Program-made: the position numbers and the translations under genes
Assembly (NCBI RefSeq): GCF_010747415.1
Contig: NZ_JAAGNZ010000001.1
Coordinates: 2,976,001-3,040,000 of the forward strand
Source: Spirosoma agri
Lineage (GTDB): Bacteria; Bacteroidota; Bacteroidia; Cytophagales; Spirosomataceae
Direction: 5' to 3'
Length of the DNA: 64,000 bases
Shown here: positions 1 to 9,308 of the stretch, in pieces
How the letters are laid out: each line of letters starts with the position of its first letter
Position numbering within the stretch: position 1 is the stretch's first letter
The notes under the pieces: model-generated
Told to the model about the DNA's origin: nothing
Databases searched by the model: none
Seen by the model: only the letters and a program-made list of their open reading frames with translations

Positions 1-216
1 GAAACCAGCGATCGGAACAACAACGGCATTATCGATTCCATCGAAGACACGACCGACCTGATCGATGAACTGGTTAAAAAAGGATACCGCTGGCATCGCA
101 CCGCTAGCCAGGAAACAGACATCCGGTACGTCGAGATCGTCGGGGGTAAACATAACCAGGACACCTGGAGCCAGATCATGCCCGATTTTCTGACGTGGGC
201 GTTCGGCAAGTCGTGA
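1..216 (+). CDS. Putative alpha/beta-hydrolase esterase, C-terminal end (partial)
   Basis: The reading frame is open from the first base and ends at a TGA, giving the last 71 residues of a protein that starts outside the window. It ends with VEIVGGKHNQDTWSQIMPDF followed by LTWAFGKS. A Gly-Gly-x-His close to the end, followed by a Trp-rich tail, is how enterochelin-esterase-like (esterase D family) hydrolases finish, and the His would be the catalytic His. The segment DRNNNGIIDSIEDTTDLIDE resembles a Ca-binding loop. The GH16 gene follows 45 bases later on the same strand, so a shared role in polysaccharide use is possible. The family call rests only on the C-terminus. Confidence 0.6.
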   Translation, partial: ETSDRNNNGIIDSIEDTTDLIDELVKKGYRWHRTASQETDIRYVEIVGGKHNQDTWSQIMPDFLTWAFGKS

Positions 217-261
217 ATAAGTAACTGATCAGATCGGCTAACTAGTGAAATTATACCGGTA

Positions 262-1077
262 ATGAAGTATCTATTGACGCTACTGATGGGGGCACTGGTC
301 GTTTCACTGGCCTGTAAAAGTCCGGATGGGATCGTATTAACCAAGTCCGCAGCAAAACGAAAGCTGGTATGGGCTGATGAGTTCGATAAAGCGGGCCTTC
401 CTGACTCGACGAAATGGGCGTATGAGGTGGGTGGTAACGGCTGGGGCAACAACGAGCGCCAGTTTTATACGGCCAGACGCCTTGACAATGCACGGGTCGA
501 AAATGGAAAACTGGTCATCGAAGCCAGAAAAGAACCATTCCAGGGCAAGGACTATACGTCGGCCCGATTAGTGACGCAGGGAAAAACGACCTGGACATAC
601 GGTCGAATCGAAGCAAAAGCCAAGCTTCCCGCCGGACGGGGCACCTGGCCTGCTATCTGGATGCTGGGCAAGGCGAGTGCAACGACTGGCTGGCCGATGT
701 GCGGTGAGATTGACATCATGGAACACGTGGGATTTGACGAGGGCGTCATTCACGGCACCGTCCATACGGAAGCGTACAACCACGCGAAAAAAACGGAAAA
801 GGGCAAGGCTGTTACGATCAGTGATGTAACGACCGCGTTTCATCTATATGCCATCGAATGGACGGCTGACCAGATTGATTTTTTCGTCGATGACCAGAAA
901 TACTATAGTGTCCGGAAAGCCGATCTTGGCGCTGCCGAAGCGCAATGGCCGTTCGATCAGCCTTTTTTCCTGATCCTGAACGTGGCCGTTGGGGGCAATT
1001 GGGGTGGTCAGAAAGGCGTTGACGAAACCATCTGGCCACGGCGTATGGACGTGGAGTATGTCCGCGTGTATCAGTAA
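262..1077 (+). CDS. Glycoside hydrolase family 16 lipoprotein (beta-glucanase/laminarinase type)
   Basis: The protein has 271 residues. It begins with a lipoprotein signal (MKYLLTLLMGALVVSLAC), so Cys18 is the expected lipid anchor and the enzyme should sit on the outer membrane or in the periplasm. The GH16 active-site motif is clear: E149-I-D-I-M-E154 within GEIDIMEHVG, with E149 as nucleophile and E154 as acid/base. WADEFD near residue 37, WTYGRIEAKAKLPAGRGTWP at about 111-130 and the C-terminal VEYVRVYQ are also typical of laminarinase-like members. By family it should cleave beta-1,3 or beta-1,3/1,4 glucans; the exact substrate cannot be read from the sequence. The ATG at 262 gives a compact lipoprotein signal, which supports this start. 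Confidence 0.93.
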   Translation: MKYLLTLLMGALVVSLACKSPDGIVLTKSAAKRKLVWADEFDKAGLPDSTKWAYEVGGNGWGNNERQFYTARRLDNARVENGKLVIEARKEPFQGKDYTSARLVTQGKTTWTYGRIEAKAKLPAGRGTWPAIWMLGKASATTGWPMCGEIDIMEHVGFDEGVIHGTVHTEAYNHAKKTEKGKAVTISDVTTAFHLYAIEWTADQIDFFVDDQKYYSVRKADLGAAEAQWPFDQPFFLILNVAVGGNWGGQKGVDETIWPRRMDVEYVRVYQ

Positions 1078-1259
1078 AGCGGAGCACGCAGTTGTACTTC
1101 CATATCGCCAGCTTCGTCGCCATCAACGGGGTCAGTCGCTGTTGTGTAAATACGCTAGCGTGGCACGCTACACCTTCTCTGAGAAATCCCCACTGAAAGG
1201 GAGCAAACCAGGGTATGGCTTTACCCCATCAAACGTGCAGACGGGCGAACAGACAGGAA

Positions 1260-1508
1260 TCACACTCGTCGCAGCTTTCCCAATACCTGATTGTATTCAG
1301 CGATAAATGCGTGACCAGCCCGGTTCTGATCGTAGATGTACTGGCGAATCAGCTCACTGGAGCTAGTGTCGGTACTGGTTGGCGAAGCACTTGGGACAAT
1401 TGTTCGTAGCAACGCTTCCGCTGTAGCCGCCGATCGACAATTGGCTGTAATCGTGGCTTCGAGTCGTTGTTTTTCCTGAAGCAACTGATTCAGAGTGTGC
1501 TGATTCAT
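1260..1508 (-). CDS. Small protein of unknown function (82 aa)
   Basis: This minus-strand frame starts at ATG 1508 (MNQHTLNQLLQEKQRLEAT) and is largely helical: a Gln/Leu/Glu-rich N-terminal half, a Ser/Thr-rich middle (SASPTSTDTSSSE) and a second helix ending GKLRRV. The frame stays open 30 codons further upstream, but that extension looks like translated intergenic DNA, so I chose the internal ATG. I do not recognise a family. It is convergent with the GH16 gene and no ribosome-binding site is obvious, which is normal for Bacteroidota. It may be a real small helical protein or a chance reading frame. Confidence 0.4.
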   Translation of the reverse strand: MNQHTLNQLLQEKQRLEATITANCRSAATAEALLRTIVPSASPTSTDTSSSELIRQYIYDQNRAGHAFIAEYNQVLGKLRRV

Positions 1509-2041
1509 AAAGGTGTGGGTTGAATTCGTGTAAAGGACAACGATTACTTCATCAGATTTGGGTGTAAGCCTACCCCTTACGGACAAAGCGTACTGCACTT
1601 GTTTACTACTCGTATACTTAATGTGCTTCCAGATTAGTTAAACGGACAAATACGCTCTGAAATTAACCGTATTACTACGTAAAAACTCGCTATTTCATCC
1701 ATACCGTTAACGGGTGAGGCTACCCATCGGTCTGATCCAAAAGCTGAATTCACGCTGATTATGGGCGCTGAGGGACTACGTGATTGATCGATTATCCGGT
1801 AATGCCTTGGATTTTTCTGGTAGCGGAAGTGAGATCGAGTGCGAAAAATCGGGTAGATTCGAGTCCGTACGATCAATTGGTAGTGAATGTGTCTGGTGTT
1901 TTGTGCCGATGACACGGCCTCATTGATCGACGTTTTTTTACGTAGAATACGCCCAGTTCAGGCGTTCCGGTCAAGCAGAGATCGCAGGCATACCGCTGTA
2001 TAAACCAGGGTCAGAAAGGCAGAAGAAAAGCCCTAAACGCC
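1509..2041. other. Intergenic stretch without a supported gene
   Basis: About 530 bases between the small minus-strand protein and the tRNA terminator. Short open frames exist on both strands, but their translations are low-complexity or rich in Arg, Ser and Ile without motifs, so I call no gene. No repeat or clear promoter core stands out. Confidence 0.5.
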
Positions 2042-2066
2042 AAAAACCCGCCTTTAGGGCGGGTTT
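2042..2066 (-). terminator. Intrinsic terminator of tRNA-Met
   Basis: The arms AAACCCGCC (2044-2052) and GGCGGGTTT (2058-2066) are perfectly complementary around a 5-base loop. Read on the minus strand the hairpin is followed by a run of T (the A run at 2042-2046 on the plus strand). It lies 27 bases past the 3' end of the minus-strand tRNA. Confidence 0.85.
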
Positions 2067-2092
2067 CGTGCTGGACTCACGTAGAGTCTGAG

Positions 2093-2166
2093 TAGCGGGG
2101 AGCAGGATCGAACTGCCGACCTTAGGGTTATGAATCCTACGCTCTAACCATCTGAGCTACCCCGCC
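2093..2166 (-). tRNA. tRNA-Met (anticodon CAT), elongator type
   Basis: The minus strand folds as a 74-nt tRNA. The acceptor stem GGCGGGG pairs with CCCCGCT and the discriminator is A. The D arm is AGCTCAGATGGTTAGAGC, the anticodon loop TTCATAA, and the T arm GGCAG-TTCGATC-CTGCT. The first acceptor pair is a G-U and a D-arm of this type is present, so it looks like an elongator Met rather than an initiator tRNA. A CAT anticodon could also belong to a lysidine-modified Ile tRNA, but the body fits Met better. One A-C mismatch closes the anticodon stem next to the loop. The CCA end is not encoded. Confidence 0.93.
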
Positions 2167-2218
2167 GGGATTGATTCCACAAAAGTACGAAAAAATTGGC
2201 CTGACGCAAAAAAGTGCG

Positions 2219-2250
2219 TTGACTTTCGCAAAAAAAATCGTTTACCTTTG
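2219..2250 (+). promoter_or_regulatory. Bacteroidota-type promoter of the START-like gene
   Basis: TTG at 2219-2221 and TACCTTTG at 2243-2250 are separated by 21 bases. They match the -33 TTG and -7 TAnnTTTG elements of the primary sigma factor in Bacteroidota. The start codon is about 90 bases downstream, leaving a sizeable 5' leader. Confidence 0.75.
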
Positions 2251-2340
2251 CTCAGACGGGGTTGCTTGATTCCATCGATTTGGTTCTAACGAACTGACAT
2301 TCCGATTTATAGTCCCCATTCCTTTTCCTAACGAAGTACT

Positions 2341-2733
2341 ATGGAAAAAATTAAATTCGTTGCCGAATACGAACTCCGGGCATCCCCCAAAATGCTGTTT
2401 CCTTACATTAGCACGGCCTCTGGCTTATCGCAGTGGTTTGCTAACAAGGTGAACACGATGCCAGAGCAACGGTTCGATTTTCAATGGGACAACGAGAGTC
2501 ACATCGCCCGCCAGGTATCGATGCGCCAGAATAAAGGTGTTCGCTTCGAGTTTCTAGAAACCGCTGAGAACGGATCAGATAACAACTATGTCGATTTTCG
2601 GGTCGATCAATCCGAACTTACCCAGTCAACCTTCCTCCGCATAACCGATTACTCCTCGACCACGGACGAAGACGAACTCCAGGATCTTTGGGACGGCCTG
2701 ATGGATAAGCTAAAGGAAATTGTGGGTAGTTAA
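2341..2733 (+). CDS. START-like (SRPBCC-fold) domain protein
   Basis: The protein has 130 residues and starts MEKIKFVAEYELRASPKMLF. The opening beta strand followed by SPKMLFPYISTASGLSQWFA is the usual start of the helix-grip (SRPBCC/AHSA1-like) fold. The end, LQDLWDGLMDKLKEIVGS, is the long C-terminal helix that closes the hydrophobic pocket. Proteins of this length are common and single-copy in Bacteroidota; their ligand is not known to me. It has its own promoter and precedes the LptF/G permease by 126 bases on the same strand. I see no signal peptide, so it should be cytoplasmic. Confidence 0.8.
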   Translation: MEKIKFVAEYELRASPKMLFPYISTASGLSQWFANKVNTMPEQRFDFQWDNESHIARQVSMRQNKGVRFEFLETAENGSDNNYVDFRVDQSELTQSTFLRITDYSSTTDEDELQDLWDGLMDKLKEIVGS

Positions 2734-2859
2734 TAGTTGTTAATTAACGATCGACAAATGAACTCCACAGGTGGTCCCGATTGTATACTATACGGGGTCA
2801 TGGGGTAATCGCCTGGCTGTTTTCTGGTACATTCGGGACCGCTCAGGCGGTACAGTAGA

Positions 2860-4362
2860 ATGAAAAAAATAGATAAGTTAGTACTCGGCTCGTTCTGGGG
2901 GCCGTTTGTTCTCACACTGGGCGTCGTTATCTTTATCTTTCTGATGCGGCTCCTGATGTTCTACATCGACGAGTTCGTTTCGAAAGACCTCGATCTGGCT
3001 ACCTTCGGCCGCCTTCTCTTTTATTTTGCGCTCTTAACGATTCCAACCGCGCTTCCGCTGGCGGTACTGCTGTCGTCACTCATGACGTTCGGTAACCTCG
3101 GTGAGTTTTTCGAATTGACTGCCCTCAAAAGTGCCGGCATTTCGTTGACCCGGGCCATGCGTCCGCTGCTCGTGGTTGCCGTCGGAATCAGCGCTTTCTC
3201 CTTCTGGTTCAACAACACGGTGTCGCCCTGGGCTAACCTCAAAGGCTACAGTCTGCTGTACGATATAAAAACCGCCAAAGCCACGCTCAGCCTGAAAGAA
3301 GGTATTTTTTACAACGACCTGCCTGGCTATAGTATCAAGGTCGACAAAAAGATCAAGACCGGCAAAGAGAGTACAACGGGCGACCTGCTGAAGGGGCTGG
3401 TCATCTATAAGCATCCCACCAATGGCCTTGAAACGGGTAATCGCGAAATTATTCTCGCCGATTCGGGGCGGATGTATACGGACAAAGACCGGACGTACCT
3501 CGTCTTTCAACTCTTCAACGGCAATGACTACCAGGAATATTCGGGCAACAGCACGGTAACGTATGCCAGCAACGGCGCACCCGGTAAGGGAGCGGAGTTT
3601 GTTCGCAATGGCTTCAAAGACTACCGGCTGATCATTAGTATGGAGTCATTCGGTATTAAGCGGACCGACGAGAATCAGTTCGAGTACCATGAGTACATGA
3701 AAGACCTGAAGCAGCTCTCGGCGCTGACCGATTCGCTGCAAAAAGACTACAAAAATACGAGCCTGAGCGTTGCCAGTACATCGCGCCAGTACTACAATTA
3801 TCAGTTTAAAGCCGGTACGACCACCGCCCAGAAGCTGGTGAAGGACGGTAAATGGATCGATTCGCTGGTCCGAAAACAGAAAATTGCCAAACCCGAACTC
3901 GCTCAGGCCGCTATGAGTCAGGCGCAGAATATCCTGTCGTATGCCACCTCGAACGTGTCTTACCTGACCGAGAAAGAAAAAAACGTCTGGAAATACCAGC
4001 TGGAGAGCCATCATAAATTTACGCAGTCCATTTCCATCTTCGTCATGTTCCTGATTGGGGCGTCGATGGGGGCCATTATCAAGAAAGGCGGGTTCGGCCT
4101 GCCGGTTCTGGTGTCGATCGTGTTCTTTATTTTCCTCTATATCCTGACGCTGACGGGCGATAAGTACGCAAAAGATGGGCTGCTGCCGGTACCCGTCGGT
4201 GCGTGGATGGCGAATCTGGTCCTGTTTCCGGTCGGTTTATTTCTTATGCAGCGCGCCCGCTACGATTCCCGGTTATTCGATAAAGACGTGTACATCATTG
4301 CCTGGGAGCGCCTGAAGCGCAAATGGACCGCCTACCGGAACAAATCGTCGGTTGCCGGTTGA
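2860..4362 (+). CDS. LptF/LptG family lipopolysaccharide-export permease
   Basis: This 500-residue membrane protein has the YjgP/YjgQ (LptF/LptG) layout. Three transmembrane segments lie in the first 120 residues (about 10-37, 50-77 and 98-116), then a large periplasmic beta-jellyroll region up to about residue 385, then three transmembrane segments at about 389-470 (beginning SISIFVMFLIGASMGAIIKK). LptF and LptG form the membrane part of the Lpt ABC transporter, which extracts LPS from the inner membrane with LptB and passes it to LptC/LptA. The periplasmic part is longer than in Escherichia coli, including a Gln/Lys/Ser-rich helical stretch at about 270-330, as often seen in Bacteroidota. 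F and G cannot be told apart here, so no symbol is given. Confidence 0.92.
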   Translation: MKKIDKLVLGSFWGPFVLTLGVVIFIFLMRLLMFYIDEFVSKDLDLATFGRLLFYFALLTIPTALPLAVLLSSLMTFGNLGEFFELTALKSAGISLTRAMRPLLVVAVGISAFSFWFNNTVSPWANLKGYSLLYDIKTAKATLSLKEGIFYNDLPGYSIKVDKKIKTGKESTTGDLLKGLVIYKHPTNGLETGNREIILADSGRMYTDKDRTYLVFQLFNGNDYQEYSGNSTVTYASNGAPGKGAEFVRNGFKDYRLIISMESFGIKRTDENQFEYHEYMKDLKQLSALTDSLQKDYKNTSLSVASTSRQYYNYQFKAGTTTAQKLVKDGKWIDSLVRKQKIAKPELAQAAMSQAQNILSYATSNVSYLTEKEKNVWKYQLESHHKFTQSISIFVMFLIGASMGAIIKKGGFGLPVLVSIVFFIFLYILTLTGDKYAKDGLLPVPVGAWMANLVLFPVGLFLMQRARYDSRLFDKDVYIIAWERLKRKWTAYRNKSSVAG

Positions 4363-4428
4363 TCAGTCATCGGGCCGATTTCCTGCCCGGCGGATTACGA
4401 AAAACAACCGACTAATCATAAATTTCCG

Positions 4429-4436
4429 TATATTTG
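4429..4436 (+). promoter_or_regulatory. Promoter core (-7 element) of rpsO
   Basis: TATATTTG is a perfect TAnnTTTG match 42 bases before the rpsO start. No clear TTG lies at the ideal distance upstream, so only the core element is called. Confidence 0.6.
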
Positions 4437-4478
4437 CACCCAAATTCAATTTTTCATTAATTAATTAGCTGTCTGAAG

Positions 4479-4754
4479 ATGTATCTAACGACCGAAAAAA
4501 AACAGGAGATCTTCTCCACCTCGGGCCACGCCAAAAGTGCAGCGGACACCGGGTCGGCCGAATCCCAGATCGCGCTGTTCACGTTCCGGATCAGTCACCT
4601 GACCGAGCACCTGAAAGTTCACAAGCACGATTACGGCACCCAATTGGGTCTTTTGAAATTAGTTGGTAAGCGTCGGCGTCTGCTGAACTACCTCCAACAG
4701 AAAGAGATCACACGATACCGGGCCATTCTGGCCGCACTTGGTCTGAGAAAATAA
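4479..4754 (+). CDS. rpsO: 30S ribosomal protein S15
   Basis: The protein has 91 residues, close to the family norm of about 89. The S15 signature is plain: [20 protein letters not shown] in the middle and [20 protein letters not shown] towards the end. S15 binds 16S rRNA early in small-subunit assembly. The gene is followed by a terminator hairpin and then pnp, the same rpsO-pnp order known from many bacteria. In those, S15 and PNPase both control this transcript post-transcriptionally; whether that happens here is inference. Confidence 0.98.
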   Translation: MYLTTEKKQEIFSTSGHAKSAADTGSAESQIALFTFRISHLTEHLKVHKHDYGTQLGLLKLVGKRRRLLNYLQQKEITRYRAILAALGLRK

Positions 4755-4772
4755 TCGGACCGCGTCTAAAAA

Positions 4773-4806
4773 AGGGAATCTGCTGACCAGTAGATTCCCT
4801 CATTTT
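4773..4806 (+). terminator. Intrinsic terminator between rpsO and pnp
   Basis: AGGGAATCT (4773-4781) and AGATTCCCT (4792-4800) form a perfect 9-bp stem with a 10-base loop, followed by CATTTTTG. It may end rpsO mRNA or attenuate read-through into pnp, which lies about 145 bases further on. Confidence 0.8.
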
Positions 4807-4949
4807 TGTGGTTTCTTCAGGAAACGCTGCCGGGTAAGGTGAACGCAGGTTGAGACGGAGTTTAAAAGAGAGGTTTTAAGGACAGACGAGGAGTATCCTG
4901 GTCTGACATAGCGGTAAAGCTGTAAGAGAGAGTATTCAAAATCTATTGT

Positions 4950-7091
4950 ATGTTTGAAATCACCACGCAATCCGTTGCGCTGCCCGACGGGCGGGAAATT
5001 ACCATTGAGACCGGCAAACTGGCCAGACAGGCCGACGGAGCAGTGGTTGTGCGCCTGGGCGACACCATGCTGTTAGCTACGGTCGTATCAAATAAAGATG
5101 CCAAAGAAGGTGTCGATTTCTTACCCCTGTCGGTTGATTACCAGGAAAAATTTGCATCGGCTGGCCGGATTCCCGGTAGTTTCCAGCGTCGGGAAGGTCG
5201 CCTGGGCGATCACGAAATCCTGATCAGCCGCCTGGTTGACCGCGCGCTGCGGCCTATTTTTCCGGACAATTACCACGCGGATACACAGGTCATGATCACG
5301 TTGATTTCGGCTGACCCCGAGGTTCAGCCGGATGCATTGGCAGCCCTGGCGGCATCGGCTGCGCTGGCCGTATCCGATATTCCCTTCAACGGACCAATTT
5401 CTGAAGTACGGGTGGCTAAAATCGATGGCCAGTACAAAATTAATCCGAAAACGGCTGAACTGGACCGGGCTACGCTCGATCTGATCGTTGCCGCTACGGA
5501 AAAGGATATCTGTATGGTGGAAGGCGAAATGAGTGAATGCTCGGAAGCCGAAGTCGTGGAGGCTATCAAAGTCGCGCACGAAGCCATCAAAGTGCAGTGT
5601 CAGGCTCAGAAAGAATTAGAAGCAAAAGTTGGCAAGACGGTAAAACGTGACTACAATCACGAAACGCACGACGAAGAACTTCGGGCGGCTGTTCGGGCTT
5701 ATTGCTACGATAAAATATACGAGGTAGCCCGCCGGCAGAATCCAAGCAAAAAGGGGCGTTCGGAAGGCTTCAAAGCCGTTCGGGAAGAGTATCTGGCTAC
5801 GTTCCCCGACGATGCGGTGGTGAACGTAGGTCTAATTAAAACGTATTTTCACGATCTGGAATGGGAGGCTTCCCGCCGGTTGGTGCTCGATGAGCGCGTT
5901 CGGTTAGATGGTCGCCAACTCGATCAGATCCGCGCCATATCGGCCGAAGCGGGTTATTTGCCGGGTCCACACGGATCGGCCTTGTTCACGCGCGGTGAAA
6001 CGCAATCGTTAACGACCGTAACCCTTGGCACGAAAGTCGACGAACAAATCGTTGACCAGGCGATGTATCAGGGCTATAATAAATTCCTGCTGCACTATAA
6101 CTTCCCTGGTTTTTCGACGGGTGAAGTAAAACCCAACCGGGGGGCTGGTCGTCGGGAAATTGGTCATGGTAACCTGGCGCACCGCTCGCTGAAGAAAGTG
6201 TTGCCATCCGAATCCGAGAACCCATACACGATCCGTATCGTATCGGATATTCTCGAATCCAATGGCTCCTCGTCGATGGCAACCGTTTGTGCCGGAACGA
6301 TGGCGCTGATGGACGCTGGTATCAAAATCAAAGCGCCCGTTGCCGGTATCGCGATGGGGCTGATTTCGGACGCACCATCCAGTGCGGGTGCGAAATACGC
6401 TATCCTGTCGGACATCCTCGGCGACGAAGATCACCTCGGCGATATGGATTTCAAAGTGACCGGAACCGAACGGGGTATCGTCGCTTGCCAGATGGACCTG
6501 AAAGTAGACGGGCTATCGTATGACGTGCTGGGGCAGGCGCTCGAGCAGGCTCGTCGCGGCCGATTGCACATCCTTGGCGAGATGGCCAAAGGGATTGCCG
6601 ACGTTCGTTCGGATTTGAAAGCGCATGCGCCACGTGCCATCGTTATCAAGATCGACACCAACCAGATCGGTGCCGTTATCGGGCCCGGTGGTAAAGTGGT
6701 GCAGGACATTCAGAAAGATTCAGGAGCCGTTGTCAACATCGATGAACACGACAATGCGGGCTGGGTTAGTATTTTTGCGACCAACAAAGAAAGTATGGAC
6801 AAAGCCGTTTCACGCGTGAAGGGCATTGTTGCTGTACCGGAAGTTGGCGAGACATATGTCGGCAAAGTGAAGACAATCCAGCCGTTCGGCGCGTTCGTTG
6901 AATTTATGCCGGGTAAAGACGGTCTTTTGCACATTTCCGAGATCAAGTGGGAACGTCTGGAGACGATGGACGGTGTGTTGCAGGTAGGGGAAGAGGTGAC
7001 GGTAAAGCTGATTGACGTGGATAAAAAGACCGGAAAGTACCGCTTGTCACGGAAAGTTCTTCTGCCGAAGCCGGAGAACAAAAACGCATAA
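4950..7091 (+). CDS. pnp: Polyribonucleotide nucleotidyltransferase (PNPase)
   Basis: The protein has 713 residues, full length for PNPase. Domains in order are RNase PH-like 1 (about 10-145), an alpha-helical linker domain, RNase PH-like 2 (about 310-540, with the metal-binding [17 protein letters not shown] near 485-500), KH (about 555-615, with the GPGGK loop near 577) and S1 (about 632-700, [20 protein letters not shown]). The enzyme degrades RNA 3' to 5' with phosphate and can add tails in reverse; it works as a trimer in the cytoplasm and takes part in mRNA decay. All expected catalytic motifs are present and there is no sign of truncation. It lies between rpsO and the primary sigma factor gene on one strand. 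Confidence 0.98.
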   Translation: MFEITTQSVALPDGREITIETGKLARQADGAVVVRLGDTMLLATVVSNKDAKEGVDFLPLSVDYQEKFASAGRIPGSFQRREGRLGDHEILISRLVDRALRPIFPDNYHADTQVMITLISADPEVQPDALAALAASAALAVSDIPFNGPISEVRVAKIDGQYKINPKTAELDRATLDLIVAATEKDICMVEGEMSECSEAEVVEAIKVAHEAIKVQCQAQKELEAKVGKTVKRDYNHETHDEELRAAVRAYCYDKIYEVARRQNPSKKGRSEGFKAVREEYLATFPDDAVVNVGLIKTYFHDLEWEASRRLVLDERVRLDGRQLDQIRAISAEAGYLPGPHGSALFTRGETQSLTTVTLGTKVDEQIVDQAMYQGYNKFLLHYNFPGFSTGEVKPNRGAGRREIGHGNLAHRSLKKVLPSESENPYTIRIVSDILESNGSSSMATVCAGTMALMDAGIKIKAPVAGIAMGLISDAPSSAGAKYAILSDILGDEDHLGDMDFKVTGTERGIVACQMDLKVDGLSYDVLGQALEQARRGRLHILGEMAKGIADVRSDLKAHAPRAIVIKIDTNQIGAVIGPGGKVVQDIQKDSGAVVNIDEHDNAGWVSIFATNKESMDKAVSRVKGIVAVPEVGETYVGKVKTIQPFGAFVEFMPGKDGLLHISEIKWERLETMDGVLQVGEEVTVKLIDVDKKTGKYRLSRKVLLPKPENKNA

Positions 7092-7166
7092 GTGATTGTT
7101 ACTTTTTTGTGTAATGCAACGTCAAACGTTAGCGTTATATAGCCACCCGACTCGGGGCAACGTATC

Positions 7167-8030
7167 ATGAGACAGCTAAAAATTTCAAAACAGATTACCA
7201 ACCGCGAGAGCCAGTCGTTAGACAAGTACTTGCAGGAAATTGGTAAGGTAGATTTGCTTACGCCCGATGAGGAAGTAACGCTAGCCCAGAAAATACGGGA
7301 AGGTGATCAATTATCGCTGGAACGGTTGACAAAGGCTAACTTACGTTTCGTCGTATCTGTAGCTAAACAATATCAGAACCAGGGGCTCTCATTGGGCGAT
7401 TTGATCAATGAAGGAAACCTGGGTCTGATCAAAGCCGCTCAACGCTTCGATGAAACGCGTGGCTTTAAATTTATTTCGTACGCCGTTTGGTGGATTCGTC
7501 AGTCGATTCTGCAGGCGCTGGCTGAACAGTCCCGTATTGTTCGTCTGCCGCTGAACCGGGTGGGCTCCCTGAACAAGATCTCGAAAACGTTTTCTGACCT
7601 TGAGCAGAAATTTGAACGCGAGCCATCCCCTGAGGAACTGGCTGCCGTGCTCGAAATTTCAGCGGCTGAGGTCGTCGATACGTTAAAGATTTCGGGTCGC
7701 CACGTATCGATGGATGCGCCATTCGTACAGGGTGAAGAAAACAGCTTGCTTGACGTACTCGAAAACGATGGCGAAGACAAACCCGATTCCGGGCTGATCA
7801 ACGATTCGCTGCGGAAGGAAGTACAACGGGCGTTGTCGACATTGACCCAGCGCGAAGCCGATGTGATTACGCTTTACTTCGGTTTGAACGGCGAGCACGC
7901 TATGACGCTCGAAGAAATCGGCGAAAAATTTAACCTGACCCGTGAACGGGTTCGGCAGATAAAAGAAAAGGCCATTCGTCGTCTTCGCCATACCTCCCGG
8001 TCAAAGGCGTTGAAAACGTATCTTGGCTAA
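7167..8030 (+). CDS. rpoD: Primary RNA polymerase sigma factor, RpoD/SigA type
   Basis: At 287 residues it lacks the long acidic region 1.1 of proteobacterial sigma-70, as is normal for the Bacteroidota housekeeping sigma. [20 protein letters not shown] (residues 17-36) is region 1.2. [17 protein letters not shown] to [10 protein letters not shown] is region 2, with the conserved promoter-melting aromatics. Region 3 follows, and region 4 ends with [20 protein letters not shown] and [10 protein letters not shown], the -35-binding helix-turn-helix. It should recognise the TTG/TAnnTTTG promoters seen throughout this window. It lies 75 bases after pnp and is followed by two hairpins. Confidence 0.96.
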   Translation: MRQLKISKQITNRESQSLDKYLQEIGKVDLLTPDEEVTLAQKIREGDQLSLERLTKANLRFVVSVAKQYQNQGLSLGDLINEGNLGLIKAAQRFDETRGFKFISYAVWWIRQSILQALAEQSRIVRLPLNRVGSLNKISKTFSDLEQKFEREPSPEELAAVLEISAAEVVDTLKISGRHVSMDAPFVQGEENSLLDVLENDGEDKPDSGLINDSLRKEVQRALSTLTQREADVITLYFGLNGEHAMTLEEIGEKFNLTRERVRQIKEKAIRRLRHTSRSKALKTYLG

Positions 8031-8052
8031 CCATCCTGTTTGTGTGTGACAA

Positions 8053-8082
8053 AAGGCTCCTGCGAAAGCGGGGGCCTTCGTT
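8053..8082 (+). terminator. Terminator-like hairpin after the sigma factor gene
   Basis: AAGGCTCC (8053-8060) pairs with GGGGCCTT (8071-8078), including one G-U pair. The T run is weak (CGTTATG), so termination may depend mostly on the stronger repeat 45 bases downstream. Confidence 0.55.
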
Positions 8083-8122
8083 ATGTTCAGCTCTGGGTAA
8101 ATAGAAGCCAGTAAACTAGCCA

Positions 8123-8166
8123 GTCAACAAAGAAGGCCACCCGGGTAGGTGGCCTTCTTTGTTGAC
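8123..8166. terminator. Perfect 19-bp inverted repeat, bidirectional terminator
   Basis: Arms at 8123-8141 and 8148-8166 are perfectly complementary over 19 bp around a 6-base loop (CGGGTA). The stem has AAAGAAGG on one side and CCTTCTTT on the other, so a U-rich strand follows the GC core in either direction. It sits between convergent genes, the sigma factor (plus) and the HU/SPOR protein (minus, stop at 8185), as expected for a shared terminator. Confidence 0.85.
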
Positions 8167-8184
8167 TCGTGAGAAAGACACTGT

Positions 8185-9288
8185 CTAATTTTTATAGATC
8201 CAGGTTTCTGCACCTGCAATGCCACCGACAGCTTGCATGTTAGCAACGGCTTCTTCACGACTGGCCGAACCCGCAGCCGCTACTTTAAATAGCTGGCCTT
8301 TCTGGGTTGGAAAAATAACGTACGCATCAGCGTATCCCGCTTTTTTCAGTTGCGAGCGTAGCCGGAGCGCATTTCGTTTGCTGGAAAAACTACCGGCAAT
8401 AACCGTAAAATAAGGCGTAGTTCGTACCGGTTCGGCCGCAACGGCTGGCTGGCTAACGGGCTGCTCGAGTTGTGGTTTCTTTTCCAAAACGGGTGCAGGG
8501 ACAACAACCGGCTGAACAGGGGCAGGTGTTGGTTTAGCCACTGGCACCGTTGCCGCGGGTACGCTTACCGGCGGAGCAACGACAATCGGTTTTTCTGGCT
8601 CGGCTACCGTCGCTGAACTGGTAACGTATGACGCCGGAACCCGAAACAGGTTAGCTGGGTCAAGGCTGCTTTGCAGAGACTGACCCGGTTTAACAACCGA
8701 AAAATAGCTGATCAGACCCAGCGACCCAACGAGTAGGGCTGTTGCGGCTACACGCCAGTAAGAGCGAGTGGGACGTAGGGGTTCCAGATAGGTGTGTTCA
8801 TCCCGCAGAACAGGACCCAGTGCCGTAACCGGTACCGCGTCGAGAGCGGGTTCGAGGTGTGGCACCCGATTGACCAGTTGGGCAGAGATAGCACTCATCC
8901 CGTAGGCTTCGCCGTAAAAGTTGTGCCGTAAGTTCGGATCAAACTGAAGCCGATCTTCGTCATTTAGGGTAAACGTACCGATACCATCCAGCTCGAAACG
9001 ACCGTTTTGGGCAATCTGTTGACGCAGTTCGGTAACGAATAAGCTGATATGTCGCTGGGCACCGTCGCGGGTAACCGGCTCGTGCAGCATGATATAATTT
9101 GCCAGAATACCATCGTCGAGCCTTAGTGCTTCGTTGAACGCAACTCGTTTCCGCGGTGGAAGGTATAGACCACTGGTTTCCGTGAAGGATGCTGCCTGGT
9201 AGTGGGTTAGGAAGGCTCCCAACTCGGGTATGACGACACAGTCGTACTGGTACAGCAACTTTTTAAGGTACTCATTAACGGAAGCCAT
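8185..9288 (-). CDS. HU-CCDC81-like and SPOR domain membrane protein
   Basis: This 367-residue protein begins with two HU-type domains of the CCDC81 bacterial kind (residues 1-58 and about 60-130; YDCVVIPELGAFLTHY and FELDGIGTFTLNDEDRLQFD). A single transmembrane helix follows at about 178-199 (YWRVAATALLVGSLGLISYF), then a Pro/Val-rich linker and a SPOR domain from about residue 291 to the end (FTVIAGSFSSKRNALRLRSQ). The predicted topology is cytoplasmic N-terminus and periplasmic SPOR. SPOR domains bind denuded septal peptidoglycan, so a role linking the cell-division site to something inside the cell is likely. The partner of the HU-like part is unknown. It lies 20 bases after the beta-barrel gene in a three-gene minus-strand block. 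Confidence 0.88.
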   Translation of the reverse strand: MASVNEYLKKLLYQYDCVVIPELGAFLTHYQAASFTETSGLYLPPRKRVAFNEALRLDDGILANYIMLHEPVTRDGAQRHISLFVTELRQQIAQNGRFELDGIGTFTLNDEDRLQFDPNLRHNFYGEAYGMSAISAQLVNRVPHLEPALDAVPVTALGPVLRDEHTYLEPLRPTRSYWRVAATALLVGSLGLISYFSVVKPGQSLQSSLDPANLFRVPASYVTSSATVAEPEKPIVVAPPVSVPAATVPVAKPTPAPVQPVVVPAPVLEKKPQLEQPVSQPAVAAEPVRTTPYFTVIAGSFSSKRNALRLRSQLKKAGYADAYVIFPTQKGQLFKVAAAGSASREEAVANMQAVGGIAGAETWIYKN

Positions 9289-9308
9289 GGATATCGCGTC
9301 GTTGGATG

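Noticed and set aside
989..1306. Plus-strand open frame of 105 codons over the GH16 end
   Set aside because: It overlaps the end of the well-supported GH16 gene and its translation shows no domain pattern.
1634..1915. Minus-strand open frame of 93 codons
   Set aside because: Its translation is rich in Arg, Ser and Ile without a motif, has no promoter and lies in spacer DNA.
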